Source: Armillaria gallica (Eukaryota > Basidiomycota > Agaricomycetes > Agaricales > Physalacriaceae). From it: a DNA stretch of 64,000 nucleotides. The notes below the pieces were generated by a model. The model had not been told where the DNA came from and did no database searches. It saw only the letters and a list, made by a program, of their open reading frames with translations. Both the position numbers and the translations under genes were made by a program. Positions 35,041-47,700 of the stretch are shown here, one piece after another (the stretch's first letter is position 1; the number at the start of each line of letters is the position of its first letter). The stretch lies in NCBI GenBank assembly GCA_037576215.1, contig JBANDB010000010.1:1364001-1428000 (forward strand). Reading direction: 5' to 3'.

Positions 35041-36640
35041 TTAGATATTGTGGAAGTCGAGATCACAATAGGATCTGCTATTGCGCTGCAAGTCATGCTG
35101 AATGACAACTCCAGTCAAGTTGAAGATGGATTTGAAAGAACCCGCAAACCAAGGACGTCCGATCTTTAATATTTTGTCGACAAATGATGATAGATGGTTT
35201 GATGAATGTCTTGTAGAGTCTTCTGTCGCGTTTAAGTAGAAGCTTGGAAGTGTTTCATAGGATAAGAAGTTGACGACAGACAGCAAGCTGTATTGAAGAT
35301 AATTTTGGGTTGTATTCCGGGTTGCCACAGTAAAACTTTGAACACGTACTTCAAGATGAATAAGCTCAGTACTATCACAGTAAATTAACCGTTCCCAAGA
35401 CGTTTTGAAGGAATGTATAGCTCAATTTGAATAATACACCGAATACATCGGTGCAGTTACCTGTTTCAATATAGCAGACAAGCAGTATTGTGCAGACGAA
35501 CCGGATGCGTAAAATTGACTTGTGAGAGCGTGAATTGAATGAATCGGTCTTTGAATCTCGCCATCGGACTCCACACCGAGAAGATGAACAGTTTCTGGCA
35601 TAACTGAAACATTTCGCGAACGAAGCCTCCGAAGGATCAAGAAACCTCTGAATACCAACTGAATCCTGTGTAAAACCAGACAGAGATTATTTAATCTCTC
35701 GAGAGTAGGATTCCAGAGTAAAATTCCGACTTCTCTCTGGCAATCAAGCTCTCGAGACTCGAATGGGCCGGGTGGGCGGGTTGAAAATCGGTAGTGATGG
35801 CAGACAATGAGACGCGTGGCGATTGACCGTGACGCGATCATCCAAGGTTAGTCAGCATCTTGCACTCTGACGTCCATGTCCAAAGTTAATTCAGCATGTT
35901 GAGTCAATATTTAATGCTGAATGATGCCAAGATTGTTATATCGGGCTGACCAGTTTCTCCTTGTCTTTTCTCCACGAATGGATAATGATAGCTTGCATAA
36001 ATTCACCTGCCATCATTTCTTGCGAAGTATCGACACGCAAAATTCTTGGGAGCATCAAATCGAGGCCCTCATGTGCGGCTTGAGGAAGCATTCTTCGAAG
36101 GATATCTGTTGTCCCTTGGATCATCGACGGTCGAATGATACTGCTGGTAGAGTCTAGATTCGGAGACAACGAAGTTGCGAGATCATTTGTCTGTTGCCTT
36201 CGAAAACAATTTAGAAGGTGAGTATGTCGTCTTCAAGACTTCATGAATATCGTCTGAAAGCTTCTCATTCCTGTCATTAATTTCAGAGCATTCGATCCAT
36301 CGGTACGTCTTTACCGCGGACACATGAACTCGCCCTAGGACCCAAACCTCTGGCCTCATTGATGTTGTGCTGTTACGCCTTATATTCAACGGTATCTGAT
36401 TTGAGAGGACTCACAAGTTCCCACAAACTATTTCTACCATATATATACATCATACCGACGACCCATATGGTATTGTTCGGTATGTATACCTCCCCTCTTC
36501 CCCGGGGTAACCACGACGATCCACTTGTAATAGGAGATTCATGTGGCTCCAGTTCAACCTGTCCATCGACCCACTGTACCCAGGCTACTGTGATGTGCCA
36601 AAATCTCATAAACAGCAGCGAAATATCGACAATCATGTCC
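35041..36640 (-). other. Unclassified open segments between AUD and P2O
   Basis: Several minus-strand frames in the region between AUD and P2O look partly protein-like: 36636-36373 (EVYIPNNTIWVVGMMYIYGR), 36389-36183 (WVLGRVHVSAVKTYRWIE), 36169-35936 (GTTDILRRMLPQAAHEGLDL), 35841-35422 and 35328-35041 (RNTTQNYLQYSLLSVVNFL). They could be exons of one decayed gene of about 1.6 kb, but joining them needs guesses and no family was recognised. It may equally be ordinary intergenic DNA between divergent promoters. Confidence 0.25.
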
Positions 36641-36880
36641 GCAAAAATTGACTGTCATGTAAATGAATCCAAAGTCTTGATTTATTTATTCTTCTTGTAC
36701 AAAGATGCAAGCTAGTATCACGCTGACATCCGCTATCCACGGTGCTACGTCAGAAACTGACCATCTGGACATGTACGACTCACATCCTCAGCTTCAGTAA
36801 ATTTGGGACAACCGCCATATAACCAGCCTGAAATCTCCCTCCAGGCCTCACCCACTCTTATCCATCCTTCCGTACTCGCA

Positions 36881-38960
36881 ATGTCTCCATTTCGCTTATC
36901 TGAAGAAGCCGTCCAGAGTCTACTCGCTCATGTAGCGAGAGGGATGCATGCTGCTCCTTCAGATGATACTCCCCTCATCAGAACGGATGTCTTCATCGCC
37001 GGCAGTGGCCCTATCGGCCCGACCTACGCCCATATCATCATCGACCAAAATCCTAACGCCACTGTGCTGATGGCAGACGTTGGTGTTCAGGAAGATGTGG
37101 TTATTGGCGCTTACCAGAAAAATGCAGTCAAGTACGTCGCTTTTTTATCGTCGTTTGGATCACTATATTAATTGGTTTCTCAGGTTCCAAAAGGATATTG
37201 ACTCGTTTGGTATGTACAAAGCTCCTTGGGTATATTCAATAACTTCTCGTGCCATCTACAGTATACACCATCAAGGGTGCTCTTCAAGCCACGTCTGTCC
37301 CAATGCCCGCCTCGTATCTTCCCACCCTTCCAGTCGTTTCCTGGGCTCCAGTTGATACTGATATTCTTGTCATCATTGGGTTCAATCCCAAACAACAAGT
37401 CTCTACTGATCTTCCTGCTTGCGCCGTCACGCGCGCTGTCGGCGGGATGGCTACTCACTGGGCTTGTGCTTGTCGTATGTGCTTCACTCATTCTTGTCCT
37501 ACCCTTCTCAATTCTCATCAGCTGAGCCACACGCCGAAGAGAGGAAAGAAAACCCGATCAATCAAAGGGAACTCGATACTCTTCTACAACGCGGAAAGGC
37601 CCTCCTTGATGTCAATGGGGACCAGTTCGACGAGTCTATCCGCCACAGTGTCGTCAAGAGCACTCTCGCTGACGTGCTGAAGGGCACTCGCGAGGTCCGC
37701 AGTATCCCTTTGGCCGCCAGACGCCGCTCCGAGAACAAGAAATTTGCTACCTGGTCTGGGTCTAACACCGTGCTCGGCGAAGATCTTTCCACAAACAAGA
37801 ACCGCCGCTTCACTCTCTCCTGAGACTAGAGTCACCCGCCTTGTCCGTGACCCTGCCAATCCTTCCAGAATTGTAGCCGCCGTGTGTCGCAACCTCAAGA
37901 CAGACCGTGATATTCTAGTCGTTGCTAAGGTTTGTCGTAATAATACTATCAAGTATGTTATATTGACCTTACTGAATAGACTTTTGTCATCGCCTGTGGA
38001 TCGGTATGCACACCTCAAATCCTTTGGAACAGCCGCATCCGCCCGGATGTGCTGGGAAAGAATCTTATGGAACAGTCTATTGCCTTCTGCCAGGTGTGTC
38101 TGTCTGATTCCTCTACCCTCCGTCTTACCTACTGCCTATAGATTGTCCTCAAACGATCGATCGTTGAAGCTATCAGCAATAACCCTGCCTACAAGGACCT
38201 TGTCACTGAGCACCGCGAAAAGCACCCCAACGACCCTTTGCCAATCCTGTTCGACGATCCCGAACCACAAGTGACCATTCCATACTCCTCCGAGCACCCA
38301 TGGCACACCCAGATCCACCGTGATGCGTTCTCGTATGGTGACGTCGGCCCTCGGTCCGACCCCCGCGTTGTAGTAGATTTACGCTTCTTTAAATAAATCC
38401 GACATCGTCGAGGAAAACCTAGCGACGACCACACCGATATCTATGGCTTGCCACAACCGACTTTCTCTGTCAAGCGCTCTCGAGAGGATGGAGAGCGTGA
38501 CCACAGGTAAGTCTCCTAAGTCCTTCCATACACCTCACCGCTAATGCTCATTATCTTCACTGGACAGAATCATGCAAGACATGACCAGCATCGCTAACAT
38601 CCTGGGTGGATATCTTCCCGGGTCTGAGCCTCAATTCATGGAGGCCGGTCTTGCCTTGCACATCACTGTACTAAGCTTATTCCTATTCGCTCTTGCTCTT
38701 AGCTCACCCTCTCTCTCTTAGGGTACCACTCGTATCGACAATGACCCCAAGACGTCGGTCGCCGATCCCTCCTCCAAGGTGCACGGCTTAAGCAACTTCT
38801 GGGTTGGCGGCAACGGGTGTATCCCGGACTCGACCTCATGCAACCCTACTCTCACCAGTGTAAGCATCACAGCTCAATTTTGGGTCTCGTTCGCTGACTC
38901 CCTTGCCAGGTTGCTATCGCTATCAAGGGTGCCGAGTATCTTGTTGCATATCTGAAGTAA
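36881..38960 (+). pseudogene. p2ox: Pyranose 2-oxidase, full length but frameshifted (unit 2)
   Basis: P2O oxidises aldopyranoses at C2 to keto sugars with release of peroxide and is the source of substrate for AUD. Exons: 36881-37131, 37184-37209, 37262-37474, 37522-37929, 37980-38093, 38142 to about 38505, then three more to the TAA at 38958-38960. DVFIAGSGPIGPTYA is the FAD Rossmann motif. GGMATHWACAC holds the His that links covalently to [18 protein letters not shown] is the substrate-domain signature. LALHIT and CNPTLTS carry the catalytic His and Asn. Lesions: a 2-bp deletion near 37811 (compare 25160), an extra base making TAA at 38394-38396, and a shared out-of-frame join after IVEEN at about 38420 where about ten bases seem lost. 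AUD lies divergently upstream. Confidence 0.92.
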
Positions 38961-40997
38961 AACCGTATTAAGTTTCATATCGCTCGCTTGATCGTGTAGT
39001 TCATATTCTGTGGTGACTGCCAGTGGTTGATTATGATCAGTTTGGTCTGCTCTGGGTCCAAGTACCATGAGAACAGTTCTGTCGTTGATTCTTTTAGTCA
39101 AGTGTCTATTTATCTAGAATGCATCAGTGATATGTGGGAATAAAGTGCATAGTAATCTCACCTTCAAGAATGGTGGTGTAGGGTAGAGCGAAGGGACGTG
39201 GCCCGGTGACCAGCCCATGAGCGAGCGTCTAAGCGGGGAAATTGCGGGGAAAGAAAGTTCTGGCCGGCGCGAATCAAATTGATCTGCCTTTCTTGACTGG
39301 TCATCTAACTTACTTATTTTTTTCCAAAGCGCCTCGGTCAAATTTACCTCCGTAACATGCTATAAAGAAGACACTAACGATCAAACTTTCAAGGCGTAGT
39401 GATGCTATGCTTTACTTGCGTCTTTGCTGAACTGCCTGAACTCGTTCTTCTCAATTGTCCGTGTGCATTATTTCAAAGCCTTCTGCTACCCGACAGCGCC
39501 AGGTCTATGTCTGGGGAGAGTGCATATGGAGCCTTAAATGCGCAGGATGCATGAGTATATCGCTTCCTCACACGTAACGCCTTCTTACGCTCCCACCCTA
39601 CCCTACTGGTATTCTGTCTTGATTTCGCCTCGAAGCTGAACAGAAATCTTATCTTGGCAGTCAATCTCATTTAAGCTGGAGTGTATTCTCTGTGAGGTCA
39701 TAAACGCCCTTGGCTACTCGCTGACTCATTCTAGGACCCATGTAGCAGGGGATCACCCAGAGTTGAAACAGACTCCGAGTCCGATGCTCCTCCGACTGCA
39801 TTGTAGAGATCTTAAATAGATCCTGATTAATTGTCTGGCATTCCGTTCGAACGATGAAAGAGCACCAATTGATGATGATGTAGCGCGAGCAGGCAGTCCT
39901 TTCATATTACTGCGAAAGTGTATGCTGTATCCGGGCTTCGAAGCTTCTTTGAACACCTGGCCTTCTTTACGAGATTCTTGAAATTGTCTGTCTGGAAGCC
40001 TGAAGGCCTATCATCCTGTGTTCTTCCTTCTGAACAGACGCCCGGCTTGACTGGATCATTGATCCCTTAGCTCATCGGTTGCCTCGTTGAATGGGCAATT
40101 TATGCCACTTGGAAGGCATCACGAAAGCTAGGAACATGTTGAGGGAGCGCGTAGTAGCAAACACCATGAATTTATAGTACAACCGCAGGTGCAAAGGGAG
40201 TCTGTACCAATCTTGAAGAAGACGGTCCCGCATCTGAACCTGCTAGTTTGGCATCTTTCAAAATCATCAGCTCAGGTCAATATAGTTACGTGGTCTATAT
40301 ACCCTTTGTTGGTAATGAGCATTCACCGTCTAAGCGGCACTAAGTAGTGGCTGCTCCAGTATCGATCCGTCTCCACACGAACTGGCATCGCCAAGTCAAT
40401 AGGTCGACTGCCATAGAGTTGGACAAAACATCATTCGGCGATTACCTTTTTTCTCTTTCTCCTCTTTGAAACGCTAGAACTATCACTAGCGCTTTGTTAT
40501 GGAACTGAAAAAGGCGAATTCATGCTTGTCTGTGTCAAACTATGCGATATTCCCTACTATCCCCACGAATTCGGACGTCATCATCCGGTATTGACGTTGG
40601 CGCCTGCGGCGCCTAAAATAAGTAGCCATGAGGTACAGGCTCAGTAACTGAGGCCTGAGGACCACTCTTGCCGTTGCGTACGGCGCTTAAGTATATGACT
40701 TCATTCCCTCCCGTCCTACTAATTCTGGATGTCTTTCCGTGCATGCGATAATAGGATATGAAAGCTTCTAGTCTACGTTTCTACGTGAATTCGGAATGAT
40801 AGTCGGGATGATTACGAAGAAGGATATATACGATTTACATTATTTAGGTCTGGCTATTGCTTACTCTGGAATAGGAACTGGCGACAAGGGTTCGAAGAAA
40901 CGCGTCCAAAGGATCAGTCATTGACTGTGCGTAAGTCTTGTTATTCTCTGCTGATCAATTTCGAATGAATTGGAGAACAGGTGGGCAACAGCTTGAC
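38961..40997. other. Duplicated intergenic spacer (unit 2)
   Basis: Non-coding DNA matching 26314-28344, with small indels. No gene was recognised. Confidence 0.6.
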
Positions 40998-41695
40998 TTA
41001 CACCTGGCAGTCATCGCCGCCGGAACAACGGCAAAGAGGCCTTGAAGCTTCCCGTCCGTTGTAATTCATCGTCAGGCCACTACACCTGCGTGCCACCGCG
41101 TCACGCAGCTTTCCCTCCCGGTCCTGGATAATCACGATCTAGGCAGTAACTTTTCCGTCAAAAGGTGGTGCAGCTGTATGCTGTGAGATCATACCTCCAT
41201 CCTGTTCTTCAATGCGCAGATTTTTCGTCGATACCGGTACGCATTGATCCAGATGTACTTTTCTTGGCGGAGGTAGAAGACAAGAGAATCACAGCTCGTC
41301 AAGGATAGCCTTTGGTCGTCGAGGAGCGCACGCTCGAGTGCGCACGTATCCGCTTCCAAGCTACGAAATATATCGATGAGTGTCCAGTAAATATAGTTTT
41401 CCGATCTATACCGTATTAATTGGATGTTGATATCCGTCGCATTCGCAAGTAGTAAGCGGCCGTGCTCTTGAAATAGGGCAGTGGCCTCTTCGACGGTTCC
41501 TCGAAGTTGTATGACGAGACCCTTTGGACTCATCGGGGGGAGGCATGGATATACCCAGAATCGGAAGCACCAAACCGCGCATGCGAAGGCGGACAGGCCA
41601 GAGCCCCATGTGGAAATTAGAAGAGAGAAGAGAGAGATGCTAGACTCCGGGGTGACTTTGATTGGTGCCATGTTAAGTTGAACATCCGGGTTCAT
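40998..41695 (-). CDS. 213-aa protein with N-terminal membrane segment, copy B
   Basis: Two exons (41695-41195 and 41138-40998), with exon lengths identical to copy A (501 and 141 nt) and a 56-nt intron. The N-terminal hydrophobic segment is retained although its residues changed (WGSGLSAFACAVWCFRFWVY). The central helix-like part is almost unchanged (LEADTCALERALLDDQRLS), as is the Cys-rich end. By my alignment about 27 of the first 167 residues differ from copy A, with no indel. The function is unknown. It sits between P2O and VPS74 on the opposite strand to both, so it shares its 5' side with VPS74. Confidence 0.65.
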
Positions 41696-42531
41696 TACTT
41701 CCTGCTATTTAACAGATACTCACGGCTAAAATATTGCAGGTGGAGCGCCAGTTTCGTGATTTCCAGGGAAATGAAGACCTCGCAGCATGAGAAGACAAGA
41801 TATTATTTGCTATTAAATCATGAGGTTCTCGAAAAAGAAAAAATGCGACGTGCAGCCTGATCTTTGCCTGATCTTCAGCCTGTACGATCTGAGACAACCC
41901 ACGAAACTCATGACGTCGATCGTCATAGCGGCCTCTGAATGCCGGCTCAGAGGTCTTTAAGCGGGGCCCTGGGTCGTTACCAGTTCGGACAAGGCAGATA
42001 AGAATATCCAATTCGTCGAGGCTGTCTACGGCTATACGTCGCGGTGAGTTATTCGCCATGTCTCTGGGCCATTCTATCTACTTACTGACACGCATATCTG
42101 CTGGTATATCGACAAGCTCGGACGTGTAATTTTAATTCGGAACCATCGGAACCACCACAGCTGCAATGTTGTTTTCATCTCGCAGGTTCCGTACGAGCGA
42201 TACTGTGGACGCGTTACCAACTCGAAGTAGGAGTATTTCCAACGACTACTATCCTGGGAGGGAGGCTGTTCAACTTCTTGAAACCAGCTGTAGAGTATGG
42301 ATTCTTAGGCGCCTGTATGATACGAATCTGCACAGAAAGAGTACACGAAAAGATCCGATGAAGCTAAGGAATATTTAGTAGCGTAGCATACGACAATAAC
42401 GATTGGACTTGCAATTGAAGAATTCGAAGCCATCAAAGTGATGTCTCGTGATCAAGATGAACTGCCGCAGGGCTGCGCTTCAGCCTCCTTTTGTTCAAGA
42501 CACACCTTTTTACCCTTTCCTCTAAAATCTC

Positions 42532-43714
42532 ATGGCGTCAGGCCTGTCGAGACGACGAGTAGCGGCCTCGTCGTCGTCAACGTCGCTCTCGTCACCCACC
42601 CCCTCCTCGACCAATAGCGCCGGCGGCACACTCTCAAATACCAATGTAAATGGTGGCGGACACGCAGGCTCAGCATTCGAAGGCGGCACCAGGATCGCAT
42701 ACGACCCACGAGATCTCGCGAGTGCAGATTCTGAGCAGCAGCCGAAACTGACCTTGATGGAAGAGGTTCTGTTGCTGGGCATCAAGGACAAGCAAGGGTA
42801 CCTCTCTTTTTGGAACGACAATATTTCGTATGCCCTTCGTGGCTGTATACTCCTCGAACTCGCTCTGCGACGACGTATACTGCTCGTCAATGACCCAAAC
42901 CGTCGCCATCTTCCCCTTGCAGAGCGCCTGGTAGAGGTGCGAAGTGATAAGCTCACCGGCGAGACTATTCTCGACGAGACGCTGAGAATGATGAAGTCCC
43001 AGGAATCTGTTGAGAGATTGAGCGTTGGTAGCTGGATTGATTTATTATCTGGTGCGTGGCGTCACGAACTATAAAATACACATCATCATATATCTTCATA
43101 CAGGCGAGACGTGGAACGTCCTAAAAATTGGTTTCCAGCTCAAGCAGGTCCGAGAGCGCCTTGCCAAGGGCCTTGTCGACAAGGGTGTCCTCCGCACCGA
43201 GAAGCGCAATTTTCTCCTGTTTGACATGGCAACTCACCCAGTCGCTGACGTGCGCACGAAGGAATCCATCATCACCCGTGTTGTTTCTCTCCTTACCGCC
43301 ACCACGTCGACTGTACCTCCAGAAGCCCTAGGGAAGGAAGAGGCCGTCAAAGAGCGTACAGCGCGCGCCGTTTGTCTCGTCTGCGCAGCTTATACCGCCA
43401 GCGTGCTTGACAATGCATTCGGCAGGCTTGGATACGAGGAGCGTGAGGGTGCATTCCAGCGATGCGACGAGATACTCGCAGAGTTCAGTGTCTGGCCGTT
43501 TGGATCAGAGAGTGGGCTGGGGAACGCGAGTAATTCCAGGAGAAGGAACAGGATTGCCGAGGGCAGCAGGGCTGATGGTAGAGAAGCTGTCATTGGCTTG
43601 GTTAGTCAAGTCAAGCGTGAGGCTGGGGGTCCGTCGGGGGAAGGGGAAGATACCACATTTGAGCTCGTCGCGGCCGTGCTGGATGTCCTCGCCAAGCTGG
43701 ACTCGTTGATATGA
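42532..43714 (+). CDS. VPS74: Vps74/GOLPH3 Golgi phosphoprotein (GPP34 family)
   Basis: Two exons (42532-43051 and 43104-43714) with a 52-nt intron encode 376 aa. Vps74 is a PI4P-binding peripheral Golgi protein that retains glycosyltransferases by contacting their tails. The N-terminus is a disordered Ser-rich stretch with SRRRVAAS, the arginine motif that contacts coatomer. The GPP34 domain starts with IAYDPRD and LTLMEEVLLLGIKDKQGYLSFWN. It continues with LRGCILLELALRRRI, SWIDLLSGETWN, LKQVRERLAKGLVDKGVLRT and FLLFDMATHP, all near-invariant in the family. The intron falls inside SG-ETWN and splicing restores it. The second exon has a longer C-terminal insert (Gly/Arg-rich, about residues 318-355) than yeast Vps74. 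This is the intact copy; a broken one lies at 30987-32111. Confidence 0.96.
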
Positions 43715-44777
43715 TCACGTCGATAAATAGGTTCAATGTTCTCAACTGCTAGGGGTGGTCGGGGGAATGGATTTGGTGGTGCGCATACGCGATTTCTGAG
43801 CAAATAAAATAAGCCTGACGTGTATTCATTTCCCTCCAGTATCGTGTACTATTACATGCCTAATTCAGGGATCTCATTATATCTGCATGGTTTTCGGTCT
43901 TTATCACCCTCTTCGTCTCAAGTCGAGCAGTCACAGAATATCCCGAATATTTTATAGATCGACCTAACCTCATATCTGCTCTATACCCAATGCTAACATT
44001 CGTGGATCACAGACTCTAAGCTCTGAGTGGAATGCAGTGTCAAAGGTGTGTACCTTGTTCTCGCACGCGCCCAAGCCAATAGTCGACACCGCGATGGCAG
44101 TATTTCACCTTTCAGCTCACAGAATCATTCTAGCAGGATATTTGGGATTCAATATCTTGATTCATGAAGCATGTGGAACAATCCCTAACCCGCAGTTCTC
44201 ACTACCAATATCAACGGTAGCGCTATTTTCTCGGAACGTCCTTCTTAAGTATACCAACATTCATGGCATTCCGTATCCCATCTCGTAATCGTTACTGCGG
44301 AGTGCATATTTTGTGTTCGGTATTCAAACGCTCAACGCTCAACGTCGGAGCCGCTAGACATTTAAGCGTTTAGGTATATGTGCTCAAGCAAATTTTAACT
44401 TTTTCATTTCTGTTTTCGTACGTCTTCTGTGATATCGGAAGTCTCCACGTGGCTCCCGACGATCATCCGTTCCAGCTACGTAGCCACAGCCCGCCTCAAA
44501 AGTAAACCCATTAAACTAACAGCCGGAATGATCGCAACCGCTTCGGTGTCATAAGCCACCCACCGCTTCACGCTCAGAAAAAAGTCCCAAAAGCATGTTA
44601 ATACTTAGTCTATACATGATGAAAATCCTAGATAAAATAACTAAAACAAAGCAAGCATTTAAAAAAAGAGGGCCCCAATGACAATAATACCCTCCCGCGT
44701 TCACCTTCGCAACGAACCCTGTCGCCTCCCCTCGAAACGGCGCCACGATACGGAATACATACAAATACCCAGCTCGC
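43715..44777. other. Intergenic between convergent VPS74 and the SH3-TBC gene
   Basis: About 1.06 kb between two converging genes. No supported coding region or RNA gene was found. Confidence 0.5.
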
Positions 44778-47700
44778 TCATCTTACAGGTAACGATATCC
44801 CTCTCCCTCGCCCCCCAACAAGCGCCTTCCCCCTTCCCTTCCCTCTCGTCTCAAACAAAATACGCGTCATCTTTGCACGCTCCCGGCGGATCTGCAGCCA
44901 CATTAGCAAATGAAAACCCCAAGAACAAGAAGCTTACCTCTTCCTCTGGGACCTTCCACCCCCGCTCCCGTCCGATCCGCTCAACCTCACCTCTCCCAAC
45001 ACACACGCCCCGTCTAAGCAAGTCCTTCGCCTCGGTATCGGTCTTACAGCTTATCAATTTTGCTCGAAGGAGGGTCACGATTGTCAAAAGGGTTTTTATC
45101 ACCGTCGGCAGGCCATCACATACCCACGCGTCCCACACTCGCCGAAGCTCCTCCTCATCACCGTCAGAGTCCCGTATGACACCGATGAACCCCTTCCGCA
45201 CGCCCGCTTCGCGGATGAGCCTCCCAGCGGGTATCCCCAGCGTCACGAGGAGATGATGGGCAAGCTGACTATCTGCCTTGCCCAGCGCCCGTGCAAACAG
45301 CTCGCCGTCAATCTCCAGCGCCTGTTCGTCTGCCGTAAAGTACCCACGTAGCGATGAGTCCATCACGCAGCAGAATATCCAAAACGCATCTTGTTCAGGC
45401 GCGAGGATGAGGAGGAAGGTGAGAATCGAGGTCAACTCGTCGCTCGCAGCCACATCTGGACACATCCTACGGTATGCGCGTGCGAGCTTTTCAGCTGGAG
45501 AGGAAGCACTGGAAGTTTCGGATGCAAGTAGAGCGGTTAGCGCTGCTTGGGACTTTCCGCGTGGACCAGAGGTGAGTATGCCGCCTCCCATTGCGCCTAA
45601 GATAAGCATTGATGAGTATGATGGTATGTCTTTCGCGTGCAGGTCTTACCATTCGTACTAGGTTGTTCCTTGCCATCTTTCTCTCCGCCGACCAACTCCA
45701 TCCAGACCAGCCACCGCACGCTCATCGGTATACCACCTCCTTCCATAACCAACTTTCGCAACTTCTTTTGCTTCGATTTCGGGGTAGACAGTATAGCGAG
45801 AAACTTGTTCTCGCGATCTCGATCCTGTTGCTTTTCTTGTGCCGACCTTTGCCTTTCTACAGGCATTGGTCTAGTTGGAGGGAACGGCGACGATGGGCTC
45901 GAGGTTGAAGGAGAAGTGGATATTGGGGATGGGGCTACAAGTTCGAAGTCGGTGCTCTTGACTTGGATCTGCTGCGCGCTTGACTGAGATTTGATCGAGC
46001 CGGTATCGAGAGATGGCCTGATACTCTCTGAAACGCTAGGTCTGGACTGGAATGATGGAGGGCGTTGAGCTTGAAGTGTAGCCACACGGTGTGAGACGGT
46101 ACGTGCGCGGAGATTTGGAAGGGAGAGTTTACGCGGCGGAGATGTGGTAGGTGTGATAGATGGCGGTGGTAATGTCGGCGGCAGAGGGAAGGAAGACAGA
46201 GAAGCAGGCGAATTTCCCCTTGGAGGCATAGGAAAGGCAGAGAGGGATGCTGGTGATGATGCAGTAAGCGGAGATTCGTTCGATGGAGGCGGTAGCAACT
46301 CGGAATTCGATTCAGGAATTTTGGTGAGCAAGGAAAGAGAGTGAGATGCAGAGGTGGTTGTAGGTGAGGAAGGTGCCGGAGAAGGAGGGGACTCGAGTGA
46401 GAGCCGTGTTAGAGTGGGCTTTGGAGCAACTGAGTTTGAACGGAGACGAGACGGAGGAGATGGGGTTGTCGTTGTCACAACTGGTGGTGCCGCGGATGCC
46501 GTTCGCATACGTGTCGGTGATGGTGTTATCTGCTGCACCGCTGCTGCATGCAAATCCGAGAAACTTCTGCTTCTGGGACGTGGTGCAGGCGGTCCGTTGA
46601 AAGGTCGCGGCAGTGGAGACGGAGATTCGCGTAAAGCTGAGACACTGCTCCTTGTCCTCAAAGGGCTGCTGGTCCGGGGTGCAAATATCGGTGGAGGAGG
46701 AGGCAGCGGAGGCGGGTCAACGGTGAATGTGATACCCACTGGCCCAAATGCACTGGAGAGATCAGCCAGTGTTCGACCGTAAATCGTGGCACCGTGTGGT
46801 AGTGTGAGAACGTGTTTGAGTGTCGGGATGAGGTTGTTGGAGGTTGGAGGCTCCTCGGGGGCAGTCGAGGGAGCCCGAGGCGCGTTTGGGTGGGGGAGAA
46901 AGAGAGATTCGCGTGGTCCATCTGATGCAGATGGATGAATCCGCTTCCGGACCATCAGAGGCGGTGTTGACGGCGGGGACGTGATTTCTGGAGGAAGAGA
47001 AGGCGCGAGAGGTGATGGCGGTGGCAGCAAAGCCGCGGTAGAGACGGGAGAAGCTTCGGGTGGGAATGTAGACGATGTTGGCGAGGCCGACACGGGAGAG
47101 TTACTAAATCGGGTGTGGAGAAGGGGAGAAGGCAAGGTCTGGGAGGGGCCGTTCGTGGAGTGGATGGAAGACGTCGACAGGGATTGATGCATTGTCGCTC
47201 TAGAGTAGCGGTAGTCGTCATAAATATCCCACACCGACAGACTCGGCGACTTTGACGGATCCTCGTCGCTGTTACTCTGCTCCTCCTCTTCCTTCGCAGT
47301 CTCCCGCTCTTCTTCTACTATCGTCGTTGTCGTCTCAGACATTATCGCCGCAGTCTCCTCTTTCATCAAGTCTTCCGCGATCTTCTTGCTTGTCTCCACC
47401 GCGGGCAACGTGTCTTCTTCCGAGCTGTATATGCTGCTGTCACCTTCGTCGTCCGACTCTTGCAGCAGCGCAAACCCAATATTCATCCCAGCCGATTCTC
47501 TGTCCACCGCTGTTTCTGCCACGCTTATTGTGGTCGACTCGCGTACGGTTGACGACCTGGACATTGATTCGGGCAGCGAAACGTCGCCGTCAGATAGTGG
47601 ACGCACGTCCTCAACAGCGTCCGTGGTCGTGGGAGGCGCGATAGTGAGACTCTCCTCGGCCTTATCCTCGACCTCTGGAATCTTCTCCTCTTCGATGAAG

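Larger units (their letters stand above)
37685..43550. repeat. Direct tandem duplication, unit 2 (P2O 3' part to VPS74)
   Basis: Counterpart of 25035-32111, in the same order and orientation. In this unit P2O keeps its 5' end, VPS74 is complete, and the spacer before VPS74 is about 1.1 kb shorter. Sequence past 43556 (the end of VPS74) is unique. Confidence 0.9.

Noticed and set aside
37684..38500. Reading either P2O copy as a functional gene through extra introns
   Set aside because: The lesions fall inside exons whose flanking residues are conserved, and comparison of the two copies shows simple indels and not splice signals.
46354..46782. 142-codon Gly-rich frame antisense to the SH3-TBC gene
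   Set aside because: Low-complexity complement of the Pro/Ser-rich region of the real gene.
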